Positions 26,813 to 35,802 of a stretch of 64,000 nt of DNA are shown here, in pieces (within the stretch, counting starts at the first letter, position 1; each line of letters begins with the position of its first letter). The position numbers and the translations under genes were made by a program. Source of the stretch: MWBV01 sp964482915 (GTDB lineage Archaea; Nanobdellota; Nanobdellia; Pacearchaeales; GW2011-AR1); the NCBI GenBank assembly GCA_964482915.1, contig CAYZYU010000002.1:23419-87418 (forward strand), written 5' to 3'. Below the pieces are notes generated by a model, which saw only the letters and a program-made list of their open reading frames with translations, had not been told where the DNA came from and searched no databases.

Positions 26813-27487
26813 TCAGGCTTTTTTACTCCTTTTTGTTTTTTTAACTGGTTTGCTTTCAAATCCTTGTTCATTAATTTTTAGTTTGGTCCTTAATTCATCG
26901 TTTATAAATATCTTATCTTTTAAGATTGCATGTGGAGAGAGGATACTTACTTTTATTCCTACTGTTCCTGGTTTTGTTTCTGCTCTAGATTGTGCTCTAT
27001 CTACAACCTTTGCACTATCTCCTGTTTTCTTAAGATATCCTTGAGCAAATCTCCAAGTCTTAGCTCTTGAACTAGGTAACTTTCCGCTTAATCTTATCTC
27101 ACATCCAAGTGCTCCTGCCTTCATTACTCTGTCTAGGCTCTTGTAAGCTAATATCTTGAATTTTAATGGGCCGAATCTTTCCAATCCTAATGCTATTTCA
27201 TCTGCAACAACTTGAGCATCAAATTCTGGTTCAGTTATCTCTTCTACATCAAGATGAAGATTCTCAAACTTAAAATTTTTTCTTAAATGGTCTGTTATTT
27301 CATTCAATTTTTCTCCACCCTTACCAATAATTAATCCAGGTTTACTTGTTGAAATGATTATTTTCTCTCCAACAGGAGTATATTCTATTCTTACTTTGCT
27401 AACTTTTCCCTTTCCAAGCATCTTTTTTACAGATTCTTTAATAGCAAATTCTTCCTTCTTGAATTTTACAGTCTGTTTTTCTTCCAT
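26813..27487 (-). CDS. rps3: 30S ribosomal protein uS3
   Basis: A 224-residue protein with a KH domain containing the GKGG loop (SKPGLIIGKGGEKLNEI) and the C-terminal S3 domain (GALGCEIRLSGKLPSSRAK, GTVGIKVSILSPHA). It lines the mRNA entry channel. Standard archaeal position after L22. Confidence 0.96.
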   Translation of the reverse strand: MEEKQTVKFKKEEFAIKESVKKMLGKGKVSKVRIEYTPVGEKIIISTSKPGLIIGKGGEKLNEITDHLRKNFKFENLHLDVEEITEPEFDAQVVADEIALGLERFGPLKFKILAYKSLDRVMKAGALGCEIRLSGKLPSSRAKTWRFAQGYLKKTGDSAKVVDRAQSRAETKPGTVGIKVSILSPHAILKDKIFINDELRTKLKINEQGFESKPVKKTKRSKKA

Positions 27488-27493
27488 ATTAAT

Positions 27494-28156
27494 TTATTTT
27501 TTCTTCTCCTTGTTTTTATTTTCTTTAATCTTCATTTCAACTGCTCTTAAAGTTATATGCGTTCTTTTTCTTCTTACTCTTCCGAATCTTCCTCTTGGAG
27601 CAGGAGCCCAATTTGCTCTAGCTTCTACAATTATTGGTTCAAGTATCTCATGATTATTTGCATTTCCTGCAAGACTCTTTAGTAAGACTATAAAATGTTT
27701 TGCTGCTCTTTGTGGATATCTTCCTGAACTCATTCCTTTTCCTTTTTTATGAGCATATTCTCCTTTCATAGGAATAGCTTTTTTTAACATTGTAACTTGT
27801 TCCAAATCTCTTATTGCATCTCCTATTCTTTTTCCCTTTACAAATTTACAGATATTCATTGCATATTTTGTTGAAACCGGAACACTTGTTGCATTAACAT
27901 AAACTTCTTCTTTCTTTATTTTTTTAACAGTTTTTTTTATTTCTCCTTTTTCATGTTTTTCTTTTTTATCTTCAGTTTTTTGTACTTCTTCTTTTGTTAT
28001 TTCTTCAGATTCTTTTTCTCCTTCTATCTTTTCTTCAATTTTATCTTCTTGTTTTGGAGTCTTTTCTTTAGGAGTATTATCTGCTAATTTTGTCTTCGAC
28101 TGTTTACTCATTGCATTTCTTTCTTTTTGGTTTGGATTATAGTTTTTTTCTGTCAT
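27494..28156 (-). CDS. rpl22: 50S ribosomal protein uL22 with long charged N-terminal extension
   Basis: A 220-residue protein. Residues about 86-220 are L22 (NATSVPVSTKYAMNICKFVK, GKGMSSGRYPQRAAKHFI, PAPRGRFGRVRRKRTHI). About 85 residues before that are Lys/Glu-rich, of low complexity and probably disordered. A second ATG exists in the extension (MSKQSK, about residue 16), so the true length of the extension is open. Confidence 0.94.
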   Translation of the reverse strand: MTEKNYNPNQKERNAMSKQSKTKLADNTPKEKTPKQEDKIEEKIEGEKESEEITKEEVQKTEDKKEKHEKGEIKKTVKKIKKEEVYVNATSVPVSTKYAMNICKFVKGKRIGDAIRDLEQVTMLKKAIPMKGEYAHKKGKGMSSGRYPQRAAKHFIVLLKSLAGNANNHEILEPIIVEARANWAPAPRGRFGRVRRKRTHITLRAVEMKIKENKNKEKKK

Positions 28157-28158
28157 TT

Positions 28159-28554
28159 TTACTTCTTAGCCTTGTGTTTACTTCCTTTTGTAGCACCTAT
28201 TCCTGCTTTACTATGGGCAACTTTTGATCTAGTCCCTGCCATTTCACCTAATCTATGTCCAAGCATTTCAGGTTCTATAAGTATGGGAATAAAAGTCTTA
28301 CCGTTGTGAATTTGTATATTCATACCAACCATTTGAGGAACAATTATTATATCTCTATGGTGTGTTCTGATTTTTTTACCCTTCTCTAATTTTGTTTTTG
28401 CTCTTTTTACAAAATCTTCTATTGATTGAAAATTTCTAAGGACAGTTCTTTTTTGTCTTGAAGGAAGATACTTTGCGAATTCACGGACTTCTAACTCTTT
28501 TAGTTCTTCAACTGACTTTCCTCGATATATAAATTGTTTTTTTTGTATTTCCAT
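28159..28554 (-). CDS. rps19: 30S ribosomal protein uS19
   Basis: A 131-residue protein: FAKYLPSRQKRTVLRNFQSI, TIIVPQM-type segment IIIVPQMVGMNIQIHNGKTF, and HRLGEMAGTRSKVAHSKAG. Head protein of the small subunit near the A-site finger. Usual archaeal length. Confidence 0.96.
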   Translation of the reverse strand: MEIQKKQFIYRGKSVEELKELEVREFAKYLPSRQKRTVLRNFQSIEDFVKRAKTKLEKGKKIRTHHRDIIIVPQMVGMNIQIHNGKTFIPILIEPEMLGHRLGEMAGTRSKVAHSKAGIGATKGSKHKAKK

Positions 28555-28564
28555 TTTAATCTGA

Positions 28565-29260
28565 TTACTTCATCTTACCTGTTCTTCTTGGCCTTATTAA
28601 TCCTACCCTCTTTCCGGCAGGAGCATTTCTCTTTGCAATCTTGCTCTTGATATTCTTTCCTCTACCTGAACCGAAAGGATGATCAATCACATTCATTTTA
28701 AGAGCACTTGTTCTAGGCCATAATTTATTTCTAGCTTTTTTAATATAATGATTCTTTCCTGCTTTTATAATTGGCTTTTCTAATCTTCCATGTCCTGCGA
28801 CTTGCCCCACTATCGCCCTACATTTGCCATTGAATGCTTTTTCTTTCTTTGAAGGAAGCATTAATAGTATTTTATCTCCAATTATTCTTGTTACTATAGC
28901 CACATTTCCCCCTGCTTTTATGAATTTTCCACCATCTCCAGGACGAGCTTCAATACAATAAACTTCTGTTTTCACAGGTATCTTTTCTAAATGAAGAATG
29001 TTTCCTGGTTGCACTTCTTCATTAAAAAATATTTTTTGTCCTTCCACCATTCCTTTAAATGCAGGAATATAGAATGAACCCCCATTATAAACAACTTTAG
29101 CTAATGGTGCAGAATGTGCAGGCGAATTCAAGAGTTTTACTACTTTCCCTTCTCCTTCAAGCACTTTCGGATATCTAATTTTATATACAAAAGCTGTAGG
29201 TTTCACTCTATAGGTTGAGCTTCCATGCCCTCGTGCCTGTTGAATAATTCTCTTTCCCAT
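28565..29260 (-). CDS. rpl2: 50S ribosomal protein uL2
   Basis: A 231-residue protein required for peptidyl-transferase centre assembly: GKRIIQQARGHGSSTYR opening, VTRIIGDKILLMLPSKKEKA, and NVIDHPFGSGRG with the conserved HPFG-type loop. Standard order between S19 and L23. Confidence 0.97.
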   Translation of the reverse strand: MGKRIIQQARGHGSSTYRVKPTAFVYKIRYPKVLEGEGKVVKLLNSPAHSAPLAKVVYNGGSFYIPAFKGMVEGQKIFFNEEVQPGNILHLEKIPVKTEVYCIEARPGDGGKFIKAGGNVAIVTRIIGDKILLMLPSKKEKAFNGKCRAIVGQVAGHGRLEKPIIKAGKNHYIKKARNKLWPRTSALKMNVIDHPFGSGRGKNIKSKIAKRNAPAGKRVGLIRPRRTGKMK

Positions 29261-29308
29261 GTTGTTTTTGTTTTATTCTACCATCGTAGGTTCTTTTTAA
29301 GAACCCCG

Positions 29309-29551
29309 TTACATTAGCCCCAATTTCGTTGCAATGTCTATTGCAAGATATTTTTTATTTAATTTAACATACGCTGTTTTATGGTTGTTTCTTACATTTG
29401 TTCTTATCTTTTCAACCTTAACTTTGAATAACTCTTCAATTTCTTTCTTTATCTCAGGTTTTGTTGTTTTTTCATCTACTAAAAAAGTAAGGATATTTTC
29501 AGCTTCAACTTTCATTATTGCTTTTTCTGTTGCTATTGGTTTTAAGTTCAT
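29309..29551 (-). CDS. rpl23: 50S ribosomal protein uL23
   Basis: An 80-residue protein at the exit tunnel, docking site for SRP and Sec. PIATEKAIMKVEAENILTFL and VEKIRTNVRNNHKTAYVKL are typical. Its ATG overlaps the L4 stop by 4 bp. Confidence 0.95.
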   Translation of the reverse strand: MNLKPIATEKAIMKVEAENILTFLVDEKTTKPEIKKEIEELFKVKVEKIRTNVRNNHKTAYVKLNKKYLAIDIATKLGLM

Positions 29552-30315
29552 TTTTTATTCTCCTTTGATTTTGTATTAAATCTGTTTTCTAATTCCTTAA
29601 CTGCATTTTCGGTGTAGACTGCAACTCTTCCCAGCCCTCCATTTGCCAAATCCATAACACTTAATTCATTTGCATTTTTAACATCAAAAAATCCTGTCTT
29701 TAATTTTTCGTCTTTTCCTAGGACAAAGATCATCCCAGCATTAGACTTATATTTTCTTCCTCTTAATTTACCTTTTCCAGCCCTTATTGATTTTTCTTTT
29801 ATTGAAATACTGTAGAGATTTCCTAAAATATTTTTTAATTCTTCAAGCATTTTCTTTGCTTTATGTTTTGTGAATTCAGAAGAGACAACAAATGGTGCCT
29901 TTTTATCTAATTTTTCTAAGGTTGAATATTTTTTAATAATATATTTTTCAGAAGCAGTTGCAGCAATTGATGAAAGGAATGCAATTTCTAATTCTTTCTT
30001 GTTTATCTTTAGATTTCTTGTGAATTGCGTTATCTTTGGAGGATGAGCTCTCATACCTCCTTTAGCCTGAGGTACTTCAGCAGCCTGCCAGTTGAATTGA
30101 GAACCTCTTCTTGAGAATATTTTTCTTGGGACTCTAGATTGACCACGTCCATAACCACTTCTCCAGACATGTCTTGCATGAACAATTAATCCTTTCGCTG
30201 AATGCTGTTTTCCTCCAACAGGAGAATTTGAATATGGCTGCTGTTTCTTCTTTGTCTCAAGAACTTTTGCAACAACATCTTCTCTTATTGGTGATTCGAA
30301 TATCTTTGATTTCAT
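29548..30315 (-). CDS. rpl4: 50S ribosomal protein uL4
   Basis: A 255-residue protein of the archaeal/eukaryotic L4 type: SAKGLIVHARHVWRSGYGRG, RVPRKIFSRRGSQFNWQAAE and GKLRGRKYKSNAGMIFVLG. GGAGG seven bases before the ATG gives a clear ribosome-binding site, although its ATG also overlaps the L3 stop. Confidence 0.96.
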   Translation of the reverse strand: MKSKIFESPIREDVVAKVLETKKKQQPYSNSPVGGKQHSAKGLIVHARHVWRSGYGRGQSRVPRKIFSRRGSQFNWQAAEVPQAKGGMRAHPPKITQFTRNLKINKKELEIAFLSSIAATASEKYIIKKYSTLEKLDKKAPFVVSSEFTKHKAKKMLEELKNILGNLYSISIKEKSIRAGKGKLRGRKYKSNAGMIFVLGKDEKLKTGFFDVKNANELSVMDLANGGLGRVAVYTENAVKELENRFNTKSKENKK

Positions 30316-31265
30316 TTTTTAACCTCCACAAATTCAAACACTTTTTTCTTCTGCATCTTGCTTGGTCTTAAAGGAGAAGTTAGAAGAATCTGCCTTTTTG
30401 CAGGTCCCTGAACACTTCCATATAAAATTATATAATCTGTTTTTATATTTCCATAATTCTTTATATCTTTAAGCTGATTTTCAGCATCTTCTGCTTTTAT
30501 TATTGTTAATATCTTTTGATTATAATTTACTCTTGTGAACATCCCTAATTGCCCTGCCATAGGAACATGGAAAGTTACACGAGCAGGATGCCAAGGTCCA
30601 ATACTACCAACTTTTCTAACACCCTTTTCAGACTTATGAAATCTTAGTGTTATACCAAATCTTTTCACAGGCCCTGCAAATCCTTTTCCTTTTGTTAACC
30701 CTCTTACATCAATTAATTCTCCATTTGCAAATACCTCGCTGATAAGCATCTCTTTATTAAGATGAGCTTTTATGAAATTTATTTTTTCGTCAAGTGTCCC
30801 AGTTAATCCAATTTCAGTCAAGTCAGGTGTCTTTTTTACATTTGTTTTTTTAACTTGAGAATAAGCAATTATTGACACATCTTCATATCCTTCCACCTTT
30901 AAGTTTTCTGCATGATTCTTCCCTTGTTTAGGTAATTTAAGAGTTTTTTTTAATTCTTTGTCAATGTGCTCAGCAAGAATGTCTTTAGCAACTTTACCAT
31001 CTTTATAGAATCTTATTGAGAATATTTTCATTGGAGGGCATTCAAGCACTGTTGAAGGGATTATTATTTTCTTGTCCTTAGTCATAGAATTTGGAGTTAA
31101 ATCCTTAACTTCAACAGAAAACATTCCAGATTTATATCCAATAAATCCTTTAATATTTTTTCCAGAATTAATTGCCTTCCAGTTTACACTAGGCAAAAAT
31201 TTACTGACCCTCTTTCTTGGCCAGAACTGCAGACTTCCTTTTCTCGGTGATTTTGGCGGTGCCAT
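30312..31265 (-). CDS. rpl3: 50S ribosomal protein uL3
   Basis: A 317-residue protein, first of the ribosomal run: PRKGSLQFWPRKRVSKFLPS opening, GLTKGKGFAGPVKRFGITLR and RKVGSIGPWHPARVTFHVPM. The next likely TATA upstream (31337-31347) predicts a leader of about 50 nt, unlike the leaderless genes elsewhere in the window. Confidence 0.96.
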   Translation of the reverse strand: MAPPKSPRKGSLQFWPRKRVSKFLPSVNWKAINSGKNIKGFIGYKSGMFSVEVKDLTPNSMTKDKKIIIPSTVLECPPMKIFSIRFYKDGKVAKDILAEHIDKELKKTLKLPKQGKNHAENLKVEGYEDVSIIAYSQVKKTNVKKTPDLTEIGLTGTLDEKINFIKAHLNKEMLISEVFANGELIDVRGLTKGKGFAGPVKRFGITLRFHKSEKGVRKVGSIGPWHPARVTFHVPMAGQLGMFTRVNYNQKILTIIKAEDAENQLKDIKNYGNIKTDYIILYGSVQGPAKRQILLTSPLRPSKMQKKKVFEFVEVKK

Positions 31266-31287
31266 TTCTTATGTTTGTTAATAGTGC

Positions 31288-31303
31288 GGATATCATTTTA
31301 TCC
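31288..31303 (-). promoter_or_regulatory. Inverted repeat in the L3 leader
   Basis: GGATA-N6-TATCC forms a short inverted repeat in the probable 5-prime leader of the ribosomal operon. It could be an autoregulatory site, but five base pairs in AT-rich DNA is weak evidence. Confidence 0.3.
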
Positions 31304-31336
31304 TACCCTGGAATAATATTGTGAGAAAAAGAGGGT

Positions 31337-31347
31337 TTAAAAACCTT
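31337..31347. promoter_or_regulatory. TATA element between L3 and the ATP-grasp gene
   Basis: GTTTAAAAACC is about 23 bp before the plus-strand ATG at 31365 (leaderless spacing). It is also the only clear TATA within reach of the L3 start at 31265, where it would give a leader of about 50 nt. Confidence 0.5.
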
Positions 31348-31364
31348 ATTAATATGGGTTTTTG

Positions 31365-32339
31365 ATGGTTCCCAAAGTGCTTATTTATCATACCGCAGTA
31401 TCTGATAAATCTACACTAGATGACAAGGATGTGTTGGATGAAGCAGCTTTTGTTTCAGAAGTTTTAATTAACACTGGTTATGATGTTGAAACAAGAGAAT
31501 ATAATGCACTTAAGGTTAAACAGACTCTTGAAGAAATAAAGCCTTCTTTCATATTTAATCTTGTTGAGGCAATTAATGGCAAGGATTCCAGTGCTTACAT
31601 TGCTCCAATGTCTTTTGAGAGACAAGGAATACCTTACACAGGATGCACTTTTAATTCTTTTCTTAAGACCCAAACAAAATTAGGTGCAAAGGAAATTATG
31701 AAATTAAAAGAAATTCCGACTCCATACTGGCTTACCATAAAAGATTTAGGAAGAATGGACATCCCAAGAAAGAAATTCTTAATAAAATCTGATATAAATC
31801 ATGCTTCTAAAGGTCTTGAGGCAAATCTCTTAGATGGAATAGATAAACTAAGAGATATTTTAAGGTATAAAGGAGAAGATTTCTTTGCCGAAGAGTATAT
31901 TGAAGGAAGAGAGTTTAATGTTTCTCTCATTGGCCCTGTAGGAGATGGGAAAATTCTTCCAATTCCAGAGATAAAATTCGTTGACTGGCCAAATGGGAAA
32001 CCTAAGATTGTAGATTATAATGCAAAATGGAATGAAGGCTCTTTAGAATATAACAACACCTCAAGAAGTTTTGATCTTTCAGAAAGAGATAGTAAATTGT
32101 TTGAGAGTCTTGAAGATATCTCCAAAAAATGTTGGGATATCTTTAATTTAAGAGGATATGCTAGAGTTGATTTCAGAGTAGATGAAAATAATCAACCTTA
32201 TGTCTTGGAGATAAATGCCAATCCATGCATTTCTCCTGATGCAGGGTTTGTTGCAGCCTGCAAAAAAGCAGGTATGACAGAAGAAGAAATAATAAGAGGG
32301 ATTATAAAAGATAGTTGTGGTGAAGAATTTGTAATTTAA
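31365..32339 (+). CDS. D-alanine-D-alanine ligase-like ATP-grasp protein
   Basis: A 324-residue ATP-grasp enzyme. The order matches Ddl: N-terminal domain with FNLVEAINGKDSSAY, ATP-grasp with TPYWLTIKDL, the EEYIEGREFNVSLIGP strand, and the Mg-binding EINANPCISPDAGF near the end. Ddl joins two D-Ala for peptidoglycan. This organism shows no murein genes in the window, so the substrate is probably another amino acid or carboxylate. Starts at ATG 31365 (a TTG precedes it). The end overlaps the convergent gene by 4 bp. Confidence 0.82.
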   Translation: MVPKVLIYHTAVSDKSTLDDKDVLDEAAFVSEVLINTGYDVETREYNALKVKQTLEEIKPSFIFNLVEAINGKDSSAYIAPMSFERQGIPYTGCTFNSFLKTQTKLGAKEIMKLKEIPTPYWLTIKDLGRMDIPRKKFLIKSDINHASKGLEANLLDGIDKLRDILRYKGEDFFAEEYIEGREFNVSLIGPVGDGKILPIPEIKFVDWPNGKPKIVDYNAKWNEGSLEYNNTSRSFDLSERDSKLFESLEDISKKCWDIFNLRGYARVDFRVDENNQPYVLEINANPCISPDAGFVAACKKAGMTEEEIIRGIIKDSCGEEFVI

Positions 32340-33043
32340 GCACTGAAGTCTATCGCTTTTTCAATCTTTTTTCCATCGATTTCAATTTTTCTAAGGATCT
32401 TTCCAACTCTCTTAGATTTTTCTCTTATTAATGCAAAATCCTGTGAATTTTTAAGTTCAGCGGGCACTTCTATATTACTAATTAAAAAATCATGGACTAC
32501 TTTTGCAGCCTTAAATTCAGGAGTTTCAAATATGAAACTCTCAGCAAGTTTCTTATCAGTTGTCTTTAAATTACAAAAATCTATTTTTGGAGTTTCTTCT
32601 CCTTTTGTTCCAGGTTTTCCAGACTTAGGCGCTTTAGGTTTTATCTTCAATATCTCCTCTCCAACTGAGAAACTTAATGCAAAAAAGTTCTTTGGAAATT
32701 TATTTATTAAATCAATTATTTCTTTTCCAGACATTTCCTTTTCAATAGAATAATTCTTAACTCCTTGGAACTGAGAAATCTTTTTGAAATCCAAAATACC
32801 TTTAAGATCATTTGTCCCAATTATTGAACCAGTAACTTGAGTCTTGTTGTTTCCTAATTTTTCAGCTAAATCTCTTACAAGCTCATTAGCAAATTCAGCA
32901 GAGGTCTTTATAGTATAATTTCCATTTGAGTTTTTAGCTTCAATAAGTGCTCTGTTCTTGAATTCTCCTTTTGAAAATTTCTGAAATTGTAAGTGTACCG
33001 ACTCGTCAAAATTCTTATCTTGCACCTTTTTTATAAAATTCAT
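32336..33043 (-). CDS. Conserved-looking protein of unknown function
   Basis: A 235-residue soluble, lysine-rich protein that I do not recognise. It has no signal peptide or membrane segment. There is a short Lys/Pro/Gly-rich linker near residues 132-150 (KPKAPKSGKPGTKGEE) between an N-terminal alpha/beta part and a C-terminal helical part ending in a charged helix. It is a single-gene unit, convergent with the ATP-grasp gene (4-bp overlap) and divergent from the AI-2E-type transporter. Confidence 0.7.
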   Translation of the reverse strand: MNFIKKVQDKNFDESVHLQFQKFSKGEFKNRALIEAKNSNGNYTIKTSAEFANELVRDLAEKLGNNKTQVTGSIIGTNDLKGILDFKKISQFQGVKNYSIEKEMSGKEIIDLINKFPKNFFALSFSVGEEILKIKPKAPKSGKPGTKGEETPKIDFCNLKTTDKKLAESFIFETPEFKAAKVVHDFLISNIEVPAELKNSQDFALIREKSKRVGKILRKIEIDGKKIEKAIDFSA

Positions 33044-33183
33044 ATCTATCTTTCTTAAAACTAGTTTATAAACTTTTTCTGGTACTTGATTAGGGAATCA
33101 CGTTTTATATTCATTAAATTTATAAATTAGATACGTTTGTCTTTATAAAGGAAAATTAATGAAAATATAGGAAAATCAAGAAT

Positions 33184-34233
33184 ATGGACGCTGAATACAC
33201 AAAAAAAATAATGACTGCTTTAATTTTAGCTGTCCTTTTGGTATTATCTTTTTTATTAATTAGACCAATAATTATGTCCATAATTATTGGAGTTATCTTG
33301 GCGTTTATCTTTACACCAGTACATGATTTTCTATTGAAGTATATTAAAAAAAAGAATTTAACAGCATTCTTATTGTGCTTGATTTTAATAGGAATAATTG
33401 TTGTACCTCTTTGGTATCTTACTCCAATAGCAATAGATCAGTCAATAAAATTCTATGTACAATCACAAGATTTGGATTTTGTTACTCCCTTGAAGACAAT
33501 TTTTCCATCTTTTTTTCAATCTGAACAATTTTCAAATGAGATAGGACAAGCTTTACATTCTTTTGTAACAAAAACAACTAACTCTCTTATGAACTCTTTA
33601 TCAAATGTAATCCTCAATTTTCCAACTTTGTTCTTGAAACTCTTAGTTGTATTTTTCACTTTCTTTTTTGTATTGAGAGATAAAGAAGATATGGCTGAGT
33701 ATATTAAGAGCCTTCTTCCTTTCACAAAGGATGTTGAAAAAAGATTGTTCAAATCTTCTAAGGACTTAACATTATCAATACTTTATGGACAGGTTCTTTT
33801 AGGGATTCTACAGGGAATAACTGCAGGAATTGGATTTTTCATATTCGGAGTTCCAAATGCTCTTTTATTGACACTTCTTGCAGCAGTTGCAGGAATTTTC
33901 CCTATTGTAGGAACAACCATTGTTTGGATTCCTGTTGCAATATATATGCTTGTAGCAGGAAATACTGTAAATGCTTTAGGGGTGGTAATGTTCGGGTTAA
34001 TATCTTCAGTTATTGAAGCATTCTTCAAACCTATCTTTATATCTAGAAGATCAAAGATGAATTCTTCACTAATACTTTTCGGCATGGTCGGAGGCATATT
34101 ATTATTCGGTTTATTAGGAATAATTTTAGGCCCTTTAATATTAGCCTATCTTTTCATAGTTATTGAAGCATTCAGAAATAAAAAACTACCTGATGTGGTA
34201 ATTAGTTCTCCTGAGAAATCAGAAAAAGAATAA
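33184..34233 (+). CDS. AI-2E/PerM family membrane transporter
   Basis: A 349-residue protein with about seven to eight membrane segments. Typical parts are the N-terminal paired helices, a central ectodomain-like stretch (about residues 85-140), FFVLRDKEDMAEYIKSLLP, GILQGITAGIGFFIFGVPNAL and LLFGLLGIILGPLILAYL. Members export small molecules or act as Na+/H+ antiporters. The substrate is unknown. A TATA-like TTTATAAAG lies about 37 bp before the ATG, so a short leader is likely. Confidence 0.88.
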   Translation: MDAEYTKKIMTALILAVLLVLSFLLIRPIIMSIIIGVILAFIFTPVHDFLLKYIKKKNLTAFLLCLILIGIIVVPLWYLTPIAIDQSIKFYVQSQDLDFVTPLKTIFPSFFQSEQFSNEIGQALHSFVTKTTNSLMNSLSNVILNFPTLFLKLLVVFFTFFFVLRDKEDMAEYIKSLLPFTKDVEKRLFKSSKDLTLSILYGQVLLGILQGITAGIGFFIFGVPNALLLTLLAAVAGIFPIVGTTIVWIPVAIYMLVAGNTVNALGVVMFGLISSVIEAFFKPIFISRRSKMNSSLILFGMVGGILLFGLLGIILGPLILAYLFIVIEAFRNKKLPDVVISSPEKSEKE

Positions 34234-34251
34234 GTATAAAAATCAATTTTT

Positions 34252-34264
34252 AGATTATATAATT
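34252..34264 (+). promoter_or_regulatory. TATA box of the AMP phosphorylase gene
   Basis: GATTATATAATTA is centred about 23 bp before ATG 34281, the leaderless spacing seen across the window. Confidence 0.55.
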
Positions 34265-34280
34265 AAAAGAGTTAAAAAAG

Positions 34281-35768
34281 ATGGAATTAAAGGTTCGTTT
34301 ATTACATTTGTCTGCAGGGATTCCCGTAGCTATGGTTGGTCTTAAGACAGCAGAGTTAATGGGTATCCATGAGAATGATAGAGTTTCTATAGAGAAAATA
34401 TCTTCAAGAAAAGACGGTAATTTTTCAACAATAGTTGATATAGTAGATAAGATTGTAAAAGAAGGGGAAATAGGAATATCCTCAGAGATAAAAGAATCTT
34501 TTGATCTTTATGATAAGCAGTTAGTGGATGTTAATATTGCAAATCCTCCTAAAAGTTTAGAATATATAAGAAAAAAGGTTGATAAAAAAATACTTTCAAA
34601 ACAAGAGATTAAAGAAATAATAAAAGACATTGTAAATAATTCCCTTTCAGACCCAGAAATAGCTCTCTTTGTTTCCGGTATGTATGAAAATGGTATGAAT
34701 TTTCAGGAGACAATTGATTTAATAGAATCTTTTGTTGAATCTGGAGAAAAATTATCTTTTAAAGGTAAATATATAGTAGATAAACACTGTATTGGAGGAA
34801 TCCCTGGAAATAGGACCACTCCATTAGTTGTAGCAATATGTGCTGCAGCAGGACTCACGTTTCCTAAATCCTCTTCAAGAGCCATAACAAGTGCTGCAGG
34901 AACAGCAGATGTTATAAATGCAATAGCAAAAGTTGAATTTTCTAAAGAGGAGCTGAAAAAAATAATTGAGAAAACTGGCGCATTCATGATTTGGGGAGGA
35001 GCGATAGAATTTGTTCCAGCAGATTCAAAGATAATTAGGATCGAAAAGATGCTTAAAATAGATCCTAAAGCACAATTGCTGGCTTCAATACTTTCTAAGA
35101 AACTTGCTGTAGGAAGTAAATATATCCTTATAGATATCCCTTATGGGAAAAATGCTAAAGTTAATAAAAAAGAAGGATTGAAATTAAAGAAATCTTTTGA
35201 AAAATATGGTAAACATTTCAAATTAAGACTCAAAGCAGTTTTAACAAGAGGAGACGAGCCCATAGGAAATGGTGTTGGTCCATTCTTAGAATTAGAAGAT
35301 ATAATTAGGGTTCTGGATCCTTCTAAAAAAGGTCCTGAAGATTTAAGGGAGAAATCTATTTTTTTAGCAGGACAAATTTTAGAGATGACAGGTAAGGCAA
35401 AGAAAGGAAAAGGAGAGAAGATGGCCACAGAGATCCTTGACTCCGGAAAAGCATTTAAGAAATTCGAGCAGATAATTAAGGCCCAGAAAGGAAATATAAA
35501 GAACATGGAATTTGGAAAATTTAGAAAAGATATTCTTGCAAACTCAAATTCTAAAATACTAGAGATAAATAATATAAAAATAAACCTCATGGCAAGGGTT
35601 GCAGGATGTCCAATTGACAAATCTTCAGGTTTATACCTTTATCATCATGTTGGGAAGATATTAAAGAAAGGAGATAAAATTATTACAGTCTATGCAGAGT
35701 CCAAACCTAGGTTGAATGAATCCCTAAAATATTATCTTAAGGAAAAACCAATAAAGTTTTCTAAATGA
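34281..35768 (+). CDS. deoA: AMP phosphorylase (thymidine phosphorylase superfamily)
   Basis: A 495-residue protein, the full length of the archaeal AMP phosphorylase subfamily. An extra N-terminal domain (about 85 residues) precedes the pyrimidine-phosphorylase fold. Landmarks: KHCIGGIPGNRTTPLVVAI, KSSSRAITSAAGTADVINA and TRGDEPIGNGVGPFLE. It splits AMP with phosphate into adenine and ribose-1,5-bisphosphate. Together with an R15P isomerase (candidate at 16321) and a type III RuBisCO it forms the archaeal AMP degradation pathway. RuBisCO is not in this window. Confidence 0.93.
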   Translation: MELKVRLLHLSAGIPVAMVGLKTAELMGIHENDRVSIEKISSRKDGNFSTIVDIVDKIVKEGEIGISSEIKESFDLYDKQLVDVNIANPPKSLEYIRKKVDKKILSKQEIKEIIKDIVNNSLSDPEIALFVSGMYENGMNFQETIDLIESFVESGEKLSFKGKYIVDKHCIGGIPGNRTTPLVVAICAAAGLTFPKSSSRAITSAAGTADVINAIAKVEFSKEELKKIIEKTGAFMIWGGAIEFVPADSKIIRIEKMLKIDPKAQLLASILSKKLAVGSKYILIDIPYGKNAKVNKKEGLKLKKSFEKYGKHFKLRLKAVLTRGDEPIGNGVGPFLELEDIIRVLDPSKKGPEDLREKSIFLAGQILEMTGKAKKGKGEKMATEILDSGKAFKKFEQIIKAQKGNIKNMEFGKFRKDILANSNSKILEINNIKINLMARVAGCPIDKSSGLYLYHHVGKILKKGDKIITVYAESKPRLNESLKYYLKEKPIKFSK

Positions 35769-35802
35769 CAATTTTTTTAAACTTCATTTATCTCGATTTC
35801 AT

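Noticed and set aside
26398..26844. Plus-strand 148-residue frame opposite aIF1 and L29
   Set aside because: Covers three real ribosomal genes on the other strand and has no promoter or motif.
31365..32339. Evidence of a peptidoglycan wall
   Set aside because: A single Ddl-like ligase is not enough. No Mur enzyme or transpeptidase is in the window, and GPT-family transferase plus AglB explain the other lipid-linked sugar gene.
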